Shown here piece by piece: positions 54,732 to 63,163 of a DNA stretch of 64,000 nucleotides. Source of the stretch: Candidatus Moanabacter tarae. GTDB taxonomy: Bacteria > Verrucomicrobiota > Verrucomicrobiia > Opitutales > UBA2987. The notes under the pieces are model-generated. The model was given only the letters and a program-made list of their open reading frames with translations, was not told the DNA's origin and did no database searches. The stretch lies in the NCBI GenBank assembly GCA_003226295.1, contig CP029803.1:62001-126000 (forward strand), written 5' to 3'. Made by a program: the position numbers and the translations under genes. Each line of letters starts with the position of its first letter. Within the stretch, counting starts at the first letter, position 1.

Positions 54732-55209
54732 AGCATATTCCCTCTCAATATTCGATTTTCAATTTTACTTTAAAAGGTTTTAACGAACGCCTAGAGTAGG
54801 GTTTACCATCACAGCCCTGAACCAGGCGATACATTTTTGTTTGTTCGCGGTTAGCCTCCGAAAGAAATTTTTATTTCCTTTATATGAACGAATTGGAAGG
54901 ATTAAGTTTAGCTTACGGGATGTGATAACTCAGCTTGATTCTTCCTAAATTTGAATCCTGTTACCCAAATCCTGAGAAATTGTGTCAATTTCTAATCCAA
55001 ACTCTAAAAGAAAGGGGACCTCACCAAATTAGGACACACGGGAGAACCTTATGATGCAACTTATCTCAAGCTCGTTATTCGATGAGCCCTCGCCTATGTT
55101 CTTAGTAGATGTTTGATTGGAATCCTGTTTTAAGAGCAGGGAATGTCTTGCAATCATTGCTCTTGAATATTCAATCCAATTGTCTCAGCCCGTTGCGGAG
55201 GCCTATGTT
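54732..55209. other. Gap upstream of the RraA-family gene: no gene seen
   Basis: About 475 AT-rich bases. The RraA frame is open back to 55117, but the extension has no family character, so this stretch is treated as non-coding. No RNA or operator was identified. Confidence 0.5.
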
Positions 55210-55917
55210 ATGTCCGAAGCTCTATCCCCATCCGTAATCGAATCCCTTCGCGATTTTGACAGTGCAACTATAGCGAATGCCATCGAATATTTTGAAGCAC
55301 GCGACCGGACTACCGGTTACGCTACTGGCGATTTAGTTTGTCAGACCCCTGAGATTACCCAGTCGATGGTTGGTTGTGCAATTACCTGTAAGTTTGATTC
55401 CACGACTCCTGGTGACCGACGTCCTTCCGGGCTCGGGGAACTGATAGAGTTGGTCAATTCTGCCCCCAAACCATCCGTGCTCGTTGTCGAACATTTAGGA
55501 CATGACCGAAAGCGATCTTGTTTATTTGGAGACATGTTTTGTACTTCTCTGGAAAAACTCGGCTGCACCGGGATCGTTACTGACTCTAACGGCCGTGATC
55601 GGAAATCGATTCGTAAGCGCACACCTAAGTTTCAAATTTTTTGCACAGGGTGGGTTGTTTCGCATGGTTACGGTGTATTTCTTGATCTGAACGTCACAGT
55701 GTCGATCTGTGGGTTGACCATTCAACCAGGTGATTTGCTCCATGGTGACGAAAGTGGTCTGGTTTCCATTCCCAAAGAGATCGTTGGAGGGATTGTACAA
55801 AGGGCCACGAAGGTTGGGCGTGAAGAGGCTGAATTCTTCAAATTTTTGGAGAGCAAAAGATTTACGGTCGAAGAACTAAAACGCCGGATCACACCCCATT
55901 TACGGTCGAAGAATTGA
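55210..55917 (+). CDS. RraA/HMG-aldolase family protein with altered C-terminus
   Basis: A protein of about 235 residues; the start at 55210 (MSEALSPSVIESLRDFDSATIANAIEY) is the natural one. Family features are the GxxxT-like core in LGCTGIVTDSNGRDRKSI, with the metal-binding D/RD pair, and GLTIQPGDLLHGDESGLVSIP. RraA-fold proteins include 4-hydroxy-4-methyl-2-oxoglutarate/4-carboxy-4-hydroxy-2-oxoadipate aldolases and the RNase E inhibitor; catalysis here is likely but unproven. Its last codons are changed by a 38-base tandem duplication that shifts the frame. Confidence 0.85.
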   Translation: MSEALSPSVIESLRDFDSATIANAIEYFEARDRTTGYATGDLVCQTPEITQSMVGCAITCKFDSTTPGDRRPSGLGELIELVNSAPKPSVLVVEHLGHDRKRSCLFGDMFCTSLEKLGCTGIVTDSNGRDRKSIRKRTPKFQIFCTGWVVSHGYGVFLDLNVTVSICGLTIQPGDLLHGDESGLVSIPKEIVGGIVQRATKVGREEAEFFKFLESKRFTVEELKRRITPHLRSKN

Positions 55918-55936
55918 AACACCAAATCTTACCCAC
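55861..55936 (+). repeat. Imperfect 38-base tandem duplication at the RraA gene end
   Basis: Copy 1 occupies 55861-55898 and copy 2 55899-55936. Both start with the same 15 bases (TTTACGGTCGAAGAA) and then diverge slowly. Because 38 is not a multiple of 3, the second copy is read in another frame and gives HLRSKN then stop. Read in the original frame, copy 2 would encode a plausible FTVEELKHQILPTPA ending at 55946, probably the ancestral C-terminus. Confidence 0.85.
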
Positions 55937-56104
55937 CCCCGCATGAATAGAAACGGGCTAGCTTTCCTGGGAGGATACTCAAGCCATGGGGGTATTTATT
56001 TTTATCTTAGGAAAACACAAGCCCTAATCTGGGGAAACACGAAAGCTCTATGGTTTTCTCCATCATCCAATATGGACATGATATAATATGATCGTAGAAG
56101 ACGG

Positions 56105-56515
56105 TTACTCCATTAGAAATACCATTTCCGTCTCCATCCAATGTTCCTCTGGCTTACGATTGGGCAGAGGAATTTGGCAGGGCAAGCATTCTTCCCACCA
56201 GAGCTTTGTCACAGGGTCTTCGGCGATTGCTTTCATATCGGTATCGTAGTTTGCCCCAGTGTACTCCCAGTAGCTGAATAAGTATTTCTTACCGTCCAGT
56301 TTGGCTGTATAGATGGAATAGTTCCTGATGTGGGAATTTTTCAAGCGCTCTAGAACTTCCGGCCATGTCCCAGAATGCAGTTTCCGATAGTACTGCTCTT
56401 TTTCCGATACCAGACCAATAATAAATCCAAATCGCTTAACTTTTGTTTTGTGGCGTTCTTCTGGTGAAGGATTAGTGGGTCCGTAGACCGGCTCAACTCC
56501 GCTAGAGATGCCCAT
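56105..56515 (-). CDS. L-rhamnose mutarotase family protein
   Basis: A 136-residue RhaM-type dimeric ferredoxin-like protein that interconverts alpha and beta anomers of L-rhamnose or L-fucose. After an extra 25-residue N-terminal stretch, the core KRFGFIIGLVSEKEQYYRKLHSGTWPEVLERLKNSHIRNYSIY and YLFSYWEYTGANYDTDMKAI match the family, including the His (KLHSGTWPEVL), Tyr and Trp residues of the active site. It lies near the amidohydrolase and aldo/keto reductase genes, which fits a deoxysugar pathway. Confidence 0.9.
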   Translation of the reverse strand: MGISSGVEPVYGPTNPSPEERHKTKVKRFGFIIGLVSEKEQYYRKLHSGTWPEVLERLKNSHIRNYSIYTAKLDGKKYLFSYWEYTGANYDTDMKAIAEDPVTKLWWEECLPCQIPLPNRKPEEHWMETEMVFLME

Positions 56516-56793
56516 GGTGTTTCTTTCGATTTAGTTCGGAACTTGTTTCGATATCCGAGATTCTAAGCTCATTTAATCGAAGAAAATTGTCAAGAATCTC
56601 GGAGGCTCACGGTTGGCTCTTTGAGCATTAAGAAAGTCGATTCCAGAAACGGCGTTTCTTTGAAACTTCGATTCAGATGGTTCGAAGTCGGTCGGTTTCA
56701 TTTTCCTCATCCTTTGAATTAATTAGCCGAAAAATCAATTTGGTGGTAACAAAGTACCCTTTAGGAGAATTTCAAAAAGAGGAAAGATAAAGA

Positions 56794-57690
56794 TTAGGTG
56801 AGCTTGTATAACCTTTGGGCGTTCTTATGGAATAGTCGTCTTTGTTCCTCCTGGGGTTTGGAGCTGACAATCTGTCGCAGACCGCTGATCCAGTCAGCTA
56901 AGGGTGCTCCAAAGGTACAGACTGGCCAGTCACCGCCGAATACAACACGATCTGGCCCGAAGGAATCGAGGCAGTGCTCAACGGTCGGCGCTAGAATTTC
57001 TGGGTGCCACCCGCTGGGAGCGCGAGCTACAACACCAGAAATTTTACAGACCGTATTTTTACGTTTTGCTAGCGCTGCTATATCTCTTCGCCATTGGCTT
57101 GCGTTGTGAAAATATGGATCATTCGGATCGGGAGAAACGGATCCATTAACAACCATTGGGTCCGCGTTACCGCAGTGATCCACAATAATGAGCGTATCTG
57201 GACAGCGATCAACCAATTGAACCCCATCTGAGAGTTCAGAAGGACGCATACACAAATCGAAACTCTTATCGATTTCTCCTAGCGCGCGAACTCCTCGAAC
57301 GAATTTTGGGCCCAAGCAATGTCCTCGTGGTGTTTTTGGGGTTTGCAGGACCTGGCGAAAGCCTTTGACATAGGGGTTCTCCTTAAACCGGGTTGCATAT
57401 GCGGCAAAGCCATCATCGTCCGGATTGCCTCCGAGTACCGCACCGGCCATGGGATTATCTTCTTGGCGACATATCTCTATGATAAAATCTGCTTCCTCCT
57501 CCCGTTGTGTCGGATCGACGTCAACTTCCATATATACCGTAGCCGAGATTTCAGATTCGGAGGATGCTTTAAGGTAGTCACTCATTGAAAAGTTTTTTTT
57601 CAACTGTTTTAAAGAGGGATCTTTCAGCCAGGACAGTGAAAACTGTTCCAGATCCCACATGTGTTGGTGAGTGTCTACTAGTGGTAACAT
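56794..57690 (-). CDS. Amidohydrolase_2 family protein, L-fuconolactonase-like
   Basis: A 298-residue TIM-barrel metal-dependent hydrolase. HxH is in VDTHQHMWD, followed by YMEVDVDP, GFRQVLQ, IIVDHCGNAD and VVFGGDWPVC with the late Asp. The sequence HxH-Q, DHCG and GGDWPV pattern resembles L-fuconolactonase and 2-pyrone-4,6-dicarboxylate lactonase. In oxidative deoxysugar pathways such an enzyme opens the lactone made by the dehydrogenase, consistent with the aldo/keto reductase gene beyond it. The exact lactone is inferred. Confidence 0.87.
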   Translation of the reverse strand: MLPLVDTHQHMWDLEQFSLSWLKDPSLKQLKKNFSMSDYLKASSESEISATVYMEVDVDPTQREEEADFIIEICRQEDNPMAGAVLGGNPDDDGFAAYATRFKENPYVKGFRQVLQTPKTPRGHCLGPKFVRGVRALGEIDKSFDLCMRPSELSDGVQLVDRCPDTLIIVDHCGNADPMVVNGSVSPDPNDPYFHNASQWRRDIAALAKRKNTVCKISGVVARAPSGWHPEILAPTVEHCLDSFGPDRVVFGGDWPVCTFGAPLADWISGLRQIVSSKPQEEQRRLFHKNAQRLYKLT

Positions 57691-58049
57691 TAGAAAAGTA
57701 AGGGGGAGCGAAATCTTTTGAACAAGTCAGAAATGACGGGAAAGATTATTTCGTTATAACCCATCAGAGGACTCCCTTTGCCGATCCTTCTCAGATGGGA
57801 TAGAATTAATTTCCTCGAACTCAAAGCGCATCAAACCTTAGGATAAAGATTTAGACTCGCAACTGAATTCCCGAAAAGCGAGGTTTGGTTTTCCAAGAGG
57901 GTTGCTTCGGATTGGTGAAGCCTCACGCAAGAAACGGCTCTCAGAATGAAAAGGGATCCACAAAGTGGTCATCACGATCTTGCGCTAAATACTTAACGAC
58001 CACATGACAGATACGAACATACAAGAATGATGAAAGAGGGATGTTGAAT
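57691..58049. other. Divergent gap between amidohydrolase and aldo/keto reductase genes: no gene seen
   Basis: About 360 bases between divergent genes. It must hold both promoters; no strong palindrome or RNA was seen. GAGGG at 58036-58040 is the ribosome site of the reductase gene. Confidence 0.5.
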
Positions 58050-58940
58050 ATGGACAATAAATTGGAAAAGAGAACTCTCGGTCTCACTGGCCTGAAATTG
58101 ACAAAGCTTGGCTATGGATCAGCCGTAGGTATGGGGCGCAGCGACGGTCCAAGTAGTGAAGATGCAGAACGATTACTCAATGCGGTTCTCGATGCAGGAA
58201 TCAACTTTATCGATACGGCGCCGGACTACGGGGATGCCGAAAAGTTTATCGGGAACTCCATCAGCCATAGGCGGAGTGAGTACTTCTTAGCAACAAAATG
58301 CGGCTGTAATATTGATGCCAACGGGCAGCGTATGGATCCAGGGCATCTCTGGACGGCTGACCGGATCCGCATAAATATCGAACAGAGTTTAGAGCGAATG
58401 AAAACCGATTACGTCGATTTGTTACAGATGCATAACCCGACTGTTGAGGATGTTGAAAAGGGTGAGCTTGTTGATATACTACAGGAAATTCGGCAAGCCG
58501 GTAAAACGCGTTTTATCGGGGTCTCCTCCACTGCTCCGCACCTTCTCACGTTCGCGCGAATGGGTGTTTTTGATAGCTTCCAGATCCCCTACTCAGCTTT
58601 GGAGAGACAGCATGAGCGGATGATCGAGGAGGCAGCTCTTCTGGGGGCGGGAATCATTATCCGAGGTGGAATAGCTCAAGGCCATAAAATGAGGGAGGAG
58701 CGATCTTCAGTTTGGGAAAAGGCCCAACTTGATGAATTGATTGGGGGGATGAGTCGGCACGAATTTGTGCTCCGTTTCACCCTGACGCATCCTGAATGTC
58801 ACACCACCATCGTGGGGACGGGGAATGCCAATCACCTCCAGGCTAATATCGCTACAGCCAAGAACGGTACGCTGCCTTCTGGTATTTACGAGGAGGCCAA
58901 GAGGCGTCTTTCTCAGATTGGGGAAGGGCCGGAGGGGTAA
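58050..58940 (+). CDS. Aldo/keto reductase, L-fucose/D-threo-aldose dehydrogenase-like
   Basis: A 296-residue (beta/alpha)8 AKR. The tetrad is visible: Asp in FIDTAPDYG, Tyr of the same segment, Lys in FLATKCG and His in LLQMHNP. ERRTLG-like start (EKRTLGLTGLKLTKLGYG) and the C-terminal TIVGTGNANHLQANI fit the D-threo-aldose 1-dehydrogenase branch, which oxidises L-fucose and related sugars with NAD(P). The start at 58050 is chosen because GAGGG is 9 bases upstream; an ATG at 58041 is too close. Confidence 0.87.
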   Translation: MDNKLEKRTLGLTGLKLTKLGYGSAVGMGRSDGPSSEDAERLLNAVLDAGINFIDTAPDYGDAEKFIGNSISHRRSEYFLATKCGCNIDANGQRMDPGHLWTADRIRINIEQSLERMKTDYVDLLQMHNPTVEDVEKGELVDILQEIRQAGKTRFIGVSSTAPHLLTFARMGVFDSFQIPYSALERQHERMIEEAALLGAGIIIRGGIAQGHKMREERSSVWEKAQLDELIGGMSRHEFVLRFTLTHPECHTTIVGTGNANHLQANIATAKNGTLPSGIYEEAKRRLSQIGEGPEG

Positions 58941-59222
58941 CGAGGTAATTAATCTAAATAGGGGGTTTGAGCAAAAGCTGATATCGTGTAACTACAATGC
59001 CCGGTAGTGTTGTCCCTTAGACCCCATTTCCGGAGTGCTTCTGCGAAGGATAGAGTTGCTGGGTTCAGGAGCGACTAGATTGGAGAGGCAACAAACCTAT
59101 TTATTGAAAACTCTGAAACTCTTTTTTTCTAACTCGAGATTCACAACTCCGGGTTGTTCTATCTACATGTCATTAGATCTTGCCACGCACAGTATAGTTC
59201 TTAGAGACTTGCGGTAGTCTTA
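58941..59222. other. Gap after the aldo/keto reductase: no gene seen
   Basis: About 280 AT-rich bases before the structured locus at 59.2-59.4 kb. No frame with protein-like content. Confidence 0.5.
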
Positions 59223-59287
59223 CCGGGCCGGGTTCAAATCGGGGGACCTGATCTGGTTGTGTTATACCCCGGAAAGGAGGTGGTCCT

Positions 59288-59329
59288 ATGTCTAATTTGA
59301 TTAATGGAACCTCCGGAGCAATGCCATAA
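59288..59329 (+). CDS. Possible 13-residue peptide MSNLINGTSGAMP
   Basis: The ATG follows AAAGGAGGTGGTCC (59273-59286), which matches the complement of the 16S 3' end at 13 of 14 bases, an exceptional ribosome site with GGAGG 7 bases before the start. The peptide is MSNLINGTSGAMP. Its own mRNA can mask this site by pairing. Such a strong site before so short a frame suggests either a leader peptide or that the SD is a decoy for ribosomes. Confidence 0.45.
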   Translation: MSNLINGTSGAMP

Positions 59330-59360
59330 GACCAAGTTGACGGAGGCTCCAGAGTTTACT

Positions 59361-59400
59361 GGCCCCGAAGCAAGGCAATACCTCTGCTTCGGGGCCTTTT
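59361..59400 (+). terminator. Strong Rho-independent terminator after the mini-ORF
   Basis: A perfect 12-base stem, GGCCCCGAAGCA (59361-59372) and TGCTTCGGGGCC (59385-59396), with partial further pairing in the loop, followed by TTTTC and an AT-rich stretch. It should end most transcription from the mini-ORF locus. Confidence 0.9.
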
Positions 59401-59527
59401 CATTTACTTAGGAGGTTGCGGAGTAATTTGAATGAAAAAAGGTCAGTCTGGCTTCCGTTTTTACAATTGGAATTATAATTATTTGCGGCACAATGAGGTT
59501 GCCTCAATGAGGAGGCCGTGACCTTTT

Positions 59528-60310
59528 ATGGTTTTCCACCCTTTGAAGATTATGACAAAATCACTTAAATTTCGGGTTGTAGCCTTCGCTCTGCCGACGA
59601 TGTTGCTAGGGCTTAATTCATTGTTTTCAACAGAGAATGCAATGATTCCTAAGGAAACGGAACTTGCTTACCGCGTTAAAGCTCTCGAGGAGCGGCTGGA
59701 GCAGTTGGAGAAAACATTAGGACAAAAAAACACAAAAGAGGAATTAGAGGCCAGGGCCAGAATAGATTTCTCTGCCATTAGAGCTCTTGTTGCAGAAGAT
59801 AAATTCGATAACGCGAAGTCGGAACTGGAACGATTTCTAAGAAGTTACGATGATCCTCGTACTACTCCAGCAGCTCAGTCTTTGGCTAAGGAATTATCTG
59901 TTATAGGCTCTCATGTCCCTGCGACATGGGGAATTGACAAATGGTTTCAAGGTGGAGAATCAGCCTTAAAAAGCCGCCAGGAACCAACCCTCCTTGTTTT
60001 TTGGGAAACCTGGTGTGTTTATTGCCGACAGCAGTTGCCTGAAATCCAAGCTCTTTATGAAGAATTGAAAGCAGAAGGCTTGGAGATCGTTGGGCTAACA
60101 ACTGTGAGCGGAAGCGCTACCGAGCGAGGTGTGCAGAAAATAATTAACCGATTTAATCTATCTTTTCCTGTCGCGAAGGAAGATGGTAGCATAGGGAAGA
60201 CATTCGTAGTGTCAGGAATTCCGATGGCGGCAGTCTTCAAGGAGGGTACAATCATTTGGCGAGGCCACCCTGGTCGTCTTACTCAGAAAAAGATCAGATC
60301 CTGGCTTTGA
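59528..60310 (+). CDS. Exported thioredoxin-like (TlpA/ResA-type) protein
   Basis: A 260-residue protein with an N-terminal membrane signal (FRVVAFALPTMLLGLNSLF), probably starting at the inner ATG of the first residues. A helical region with a heptad-like KALEERLEQLEKTLG (about 50-65) resembles a coiled coil, then a helical middle part. The thioredoxin domain begins near 150: WETWCVYCRQQLPEIQ with the redox pair Cys163 and Cys166, and a cis-Pro in VSGIPMAAVF. It likely reduces or oxidises periplasmic disulphides or serves haem maturation. Its gene lies about 130 bases after the 59361-59400 terminator. Confidence 0.88.
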   Translation: MVFHPLKIMTKSLKFRVVAFALPTMLLGLNSLFSTENAMIPKETELAYRVKALEERLEQLEKTLGQKNTKEELEARARIDFSAIRALVAEDKFDNAKSELERFLRSYDDPRTTPAAQSLAKELSVIGSHVPATWGIDKWFQGGESALKSRQEPTLLVFWETWCVYCRQQLPEIQALYEELKAEGLEIVGLTTVSGSATERGVQKIINRFNLSFPVAKEDGSIGKTFVVSGIPMAAVFKEGTIIWRGHPGRLTQKKIRSWL

Positions 60311-60400
60311 GTTGGGGGGGTGATTCCCAGTTCGACTCAAGCGTTATAGATTGGGCACTATGGAAACAGGATCCATTCCCGTGAGCTTGATCCGATGGGC

Positions 60401-61843
60401 TCAGGTACCGCAGAATGTATGATGGACAATTTCCTCGGGTTTGGGCGGCGTTTCGAGGTCAGCATAATCCGGCTGCTCGACGTAGGGATGTGCTAAGGCG
60501 TCGACAATCCGGTGAAAAGGAGCGAAGTTCCCAGAGTACGCCTTTTGGATGGCTTGCTCAACGCGATGGTTGCGCGGAATCAAAATTGGATTATTGGCAC
60601 GCATATGGGTAAGGCAATTAACAGGATCAGCTAAATTCTTCCACTTTGTGAGCCAGGATTCGAAATCGGGGCGGGTTTTAAATAGTGCGGCTAAAGTCTC
60701 CGGATTGTCGCCCGCAGCGACCAGGGTAAGGTGCCGAAAGAACAGGGTGAAGTCCACCTTCTGATCTTCAAGGGTCTTCAAGGTTTCAGTGATGAAGCTA
60801 TCCTCGTCATTCCTTAGACCAAGCTTGGCTCGAAATGTTTTGGACAAATGCCGCTGAACCTGTCCAGAAAATGCAACGAGAGCCTTTTCGGCCATTTTCG
60901 TTGCTTCGCTGCCGTTGGCATCGAGCAGACCTAGGATGGACTCAGCAAAGCGAGCTAGATTCCATTGAGCTATTGCCGGTTGATTGCCCCATGCGTAACG
61001 GGAGTTGCGGTCGATTGAGCTGAATACGCAACCTGGATAAAAGGCTTCCATAAATGCGCAGGGGCCGAAATCAATCGTTTCGCCCGAGATAGCTGTGTTA
61101 TCTGTGTTCATTACACCGTGGATGAATCCGACTGACATCCATCGGGCAATCAGTTTAGATTGGGTAGTGATGACGGCCTCCAAAAATGACAGATAGGGAT
61201 TGTTTGCTCCTAGAGCCTCTGGGTAGTGCCGGGCAATGGCATAATCCGCAAGAAGGCGCACGGCATCTATGTCATTCCGAGCTTGGAAATACTGAAAAGT
61301 GCCAATCCGAAGATGGCTTGCCGCAATTCGTGTAAATACTCCTCCAGGCAGGCGCATTTCCCGCTCTACTGTTTCACCAGTGCTTACGGCAGCAAGGGCA
61401 CGGGTTGTGGGAATTCCAAGCGCGTGCATCGCTTCGCTTACTAGATACTCGCGGAGTACCGGTCCTAGTGCGGATTTCCCATCTCCGTTACGGGAAAATC
61501 GAGTTCTTCCCGATCCTTTCAATTGCATGTCACGCAGCACGCCATCGACCCCGTGGATCTCCCCCAGCAGAATTGCTCGTCCATCTCCAAGTTGAGGTAC
61601 AAACCCTCCGAATTGGTGTCCCGCATAGGCTTGAGCCAATGGATCGGCTCCTTGTGGAATTGAATTGCCCGCCAACATGGCTATCCCTTCGTCCGATTCT
61701 AGCCAGTCGGGGTCTAGAGAGAGTGTGGCGGCAAGCTCGCGATTTAGACGGATGAGATTCGGGTTGGGTACCTTAGCCGGTTCTGTCCTTTCGAATAGCC
61801 TTTCTGGCAACCGTGCGTAAGAATTGTCAAAAGGGAGGATCAT
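60401..61843 (-). CDS. selO: Protein adenylyltransferase SelO (YdiU, UPF0061)
   Basis: A 480-residue pseudokinase-fold AMPylator. YAGHQFGGFVPQLGDGRAILLGE, LKGSGRTRFSRNGDGKSALGPVLREYLVSEAMHALGIPTTRALAAVSTGETV and GVMNTDNTAISGETIDFGPCAFMEAF are family blocks with the nucleotide-binding Lys and Asp residues. The protein ends in Phe-Cys-Gly-Thr, so a Cys sits third from the C-terminus, where eukaryotic SELO has selenocysteine. In E. coli the enzyme transfers AMP to proteins under oxidative stress. It stands alone on the minus strand. Confidence 0.95.
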   Translation of the reverse strand: MILPFDNSYARLPERLFERTEPAKVPNPNLIRLNRELAATLSLDPDWLESDEGIAMLAGNSIPQGADPLAQAYAGHQFGGFVPQLGDGRAILLGEIHGVDGVLRDMQLKGSGRTRFSRNGDGKSALGPVLREYLVSEAMHALGIPTTRALAAVSTGETVEREMRLPGGVFTRIAASHLRIGTFQYFQARNDIDAVRLLADYAIARHYPEALGANNPYLSFLEAVITTQSKLIARWMSVGFIHGVMNTDNTAISGETIDFGPCAFMEAFYPGCVFSSIDRNSRYAWGNQPAIAQWNLARFAESILGLLDANGSEATKMAEKALVAFSGQVQRHLSKTFRAKLGLRNDEDSFITETLKTLEDQKVDFTLFFRHLTLVAAGDNPETLAALFKTRPDFESWLTKWKNLADPVNCLTHMRANNPILIPRNHRVEQAIQKAYSGNFAPFHRIVDALAHPYVEQPDYADLETPPKPEEIVHHTFCGT

Positions 61844-61918
61844 TCTAGTTTCACTTGTCAGTTAAAGACATCAAATTTGGGGAATAGTTTAACTAGAACT
61901 TGACCAGTTGAGCATTTG

Positions 61919-63163
61919 TTAAAGGTTGCTAAGATGTCCGGACGAATTGAATTCCAGGGGAAACTCTCCTAACACCTTAATTGAAGGGGCCAGCGATTCG
62001 AGCAGCGATTGGCTCACGACCAAATTCTCAAGTTGCAATGTGCTACGAATAATCGCCACTCTCGGGCGGTTCCGGTGAGGTCCCTGGATACAGGATAGAG
62101 CAGTTTCAATCAATTCGCGATCGTTTCCCATTGCAATCGGGGTCTTCCCCCGCTGAACAAAGTTCGAGGTGATGGTGTTCAGAAGAGTCTTTTGTTTATT
62201 TGAGGCATTGAGTAATCTCTGAGTCACAAAATCGGCTAGCCCCATCCCACAAGCATTCCCCTCGGACTCCTTGGTTAATTCGAGAACGCCAACCAATTGA
62301 ATATTCGGCGTTGTGGGCTCGGATTCCCCTTCGATATAGAGCCGACCCAAAACATTAGGATCCATTCCAGTACCACTTATATTCTTACCCATTTCTTGAA
62401 CTAGAAGCAACTCGGCTTCTTCAAATGGAAGACGGGGGAAGAATTGGTATGATTCTTTCAGGATCTCCTTTTCCGTATCGGGTATTTCTTCTGCACTCAT
62501 ACCTCTGAGCATAGCGGTTTGGCCAAGCCGGTTTTCGACAATGGCTAGACCGCCCACGATTTTTCCGGTCTGGATCATAACGCGAGCCAGTGATTCCAGC
62601 ACCTGCGAGTGATCGCCAACCTTGTTGGCGTGGATAAGATCTGCTTGTTTTACCTTGCCAAGCCCTAAGGCCATCATCTTGCAGAGACCACTTTCAATAG
62701 CGCCATGGAAATCGGTGTGTTTTTTGATGCGGTTCACTATAAAGACGCCGTCTGCTTTATCGACCAACTCATCGATATAGACCGGCATCCCTTTATCAGT
62801 TTTCCCTATCTGTCGTGTCTGCATGGTTGATCGGACCGGCATTCCGACACTTTCTTCGGTGATCCCTAGCTCCTTTAGGACCTTCAACTGCCCTTCCTCC
62901 GTGGCTCCTCCATGGCTTCCCATGGCAGTGATTACGAAGGGATCCATCCCTAGATCTGCGAAAGTATTGCCTACTGTACGCAGAATCTCTGGTATTTTCC
63001 AGACCCCTCGGCTGCCTCCCGTGATCGCGATCTTTGCACCAGTTTCTAACTGATCTCGGATTCCCGAAGCGAGGACTTCGCGTCGAATTGTGGCGGAGAG
63101 AGGGGCAACTGCCATGTCATTCGCGAAGTCTTGTTTGATTTTGTAAAAAGTCGTGTGGTTCAT
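61919..63163 (-). CDS. LarA-like (DUF2088) lactate-racemase-domain protein
   Basis: A 414-residue protein related to the nickel-pincer lactate racemase LarA. GSHGGATEEGQLKVLKELGI has the His of the first metal-site region; NRIKKHTDFHGAIESGLCKMMALGLGK contains His and Lys at places matching LarA His174 and Lys184. The larB, larC and larE genes needed for cofactor synthesis are not nearby. It may racemise another hydroxyacid or use a different cofactor. No operon partners. Confidence 0.75.
   Translation of the reverse strand: MNHTTFYKIKQDFANDMAVAPLSATIRREVLASGIRDQLETGAKIAITGGSRGVWKIPEILRTVGNTFADLGMDPFVITAMGSHGGATEEGQLKVLKELGITEESVGMPVRSTMQTRQIGKTDKGMPVYIDELVDKADGVFIVNRIKKHTDFHGAIESGLCKMMALGLGKVKQADLIHANKVGDHSQVLESLARVMIQTGKIVGGLAIVENRLGQTAMLRGMSAEEIPDTEKEILKESYQFFPRLPFEEAELLLVQEMGKNISGTGMDPNVLGRLYIEGESEPTTPNIQLVGVLELTKESEGNACGMGLADFVTQRLLNASNKQKTLLNTITSNFVQRGKTPIAMGNDRELIETALSCIQGPHRNRPRVAIIRSTLQLENLVVSQSLLESLAPSIKVLGEFPLEFNSSGHLSNL

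Larger units (their letters stand above)
59223..59400 (+). ncRNA. Structured leader/small RNA-like locus carrying a 13-codon mini-ORF
   Basis: A short transcript is predicted. A GC-rich 5' part (CCGGG at 59223-59227, CCCGG at 59268-59272) precedes a near-perfect Shine-Dalgarno sequence, a 13-codon ORF and a strong terminator. The SD core GGAGGT (59276-59281) can pair with ACCTCC (59309-59314) inside the ORF, whereas CCTCCG (59310-59315) can pair instead with CGGAGG (59341-59346), giving two exclusive structures. Nothing in the sequence identifies it with a known RNA family. It may be a free small RNA, a leader of the next gene, or a peptide gene. Confidence 0.5.

Noticed and set aside
59231-59245. 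A GGTTCAAATC stretch resembling a tRNA T-loop
   Set aside because: The flanking bases do not form a paired T stem, and no acceptor, D or anticodon arm surrounds it.
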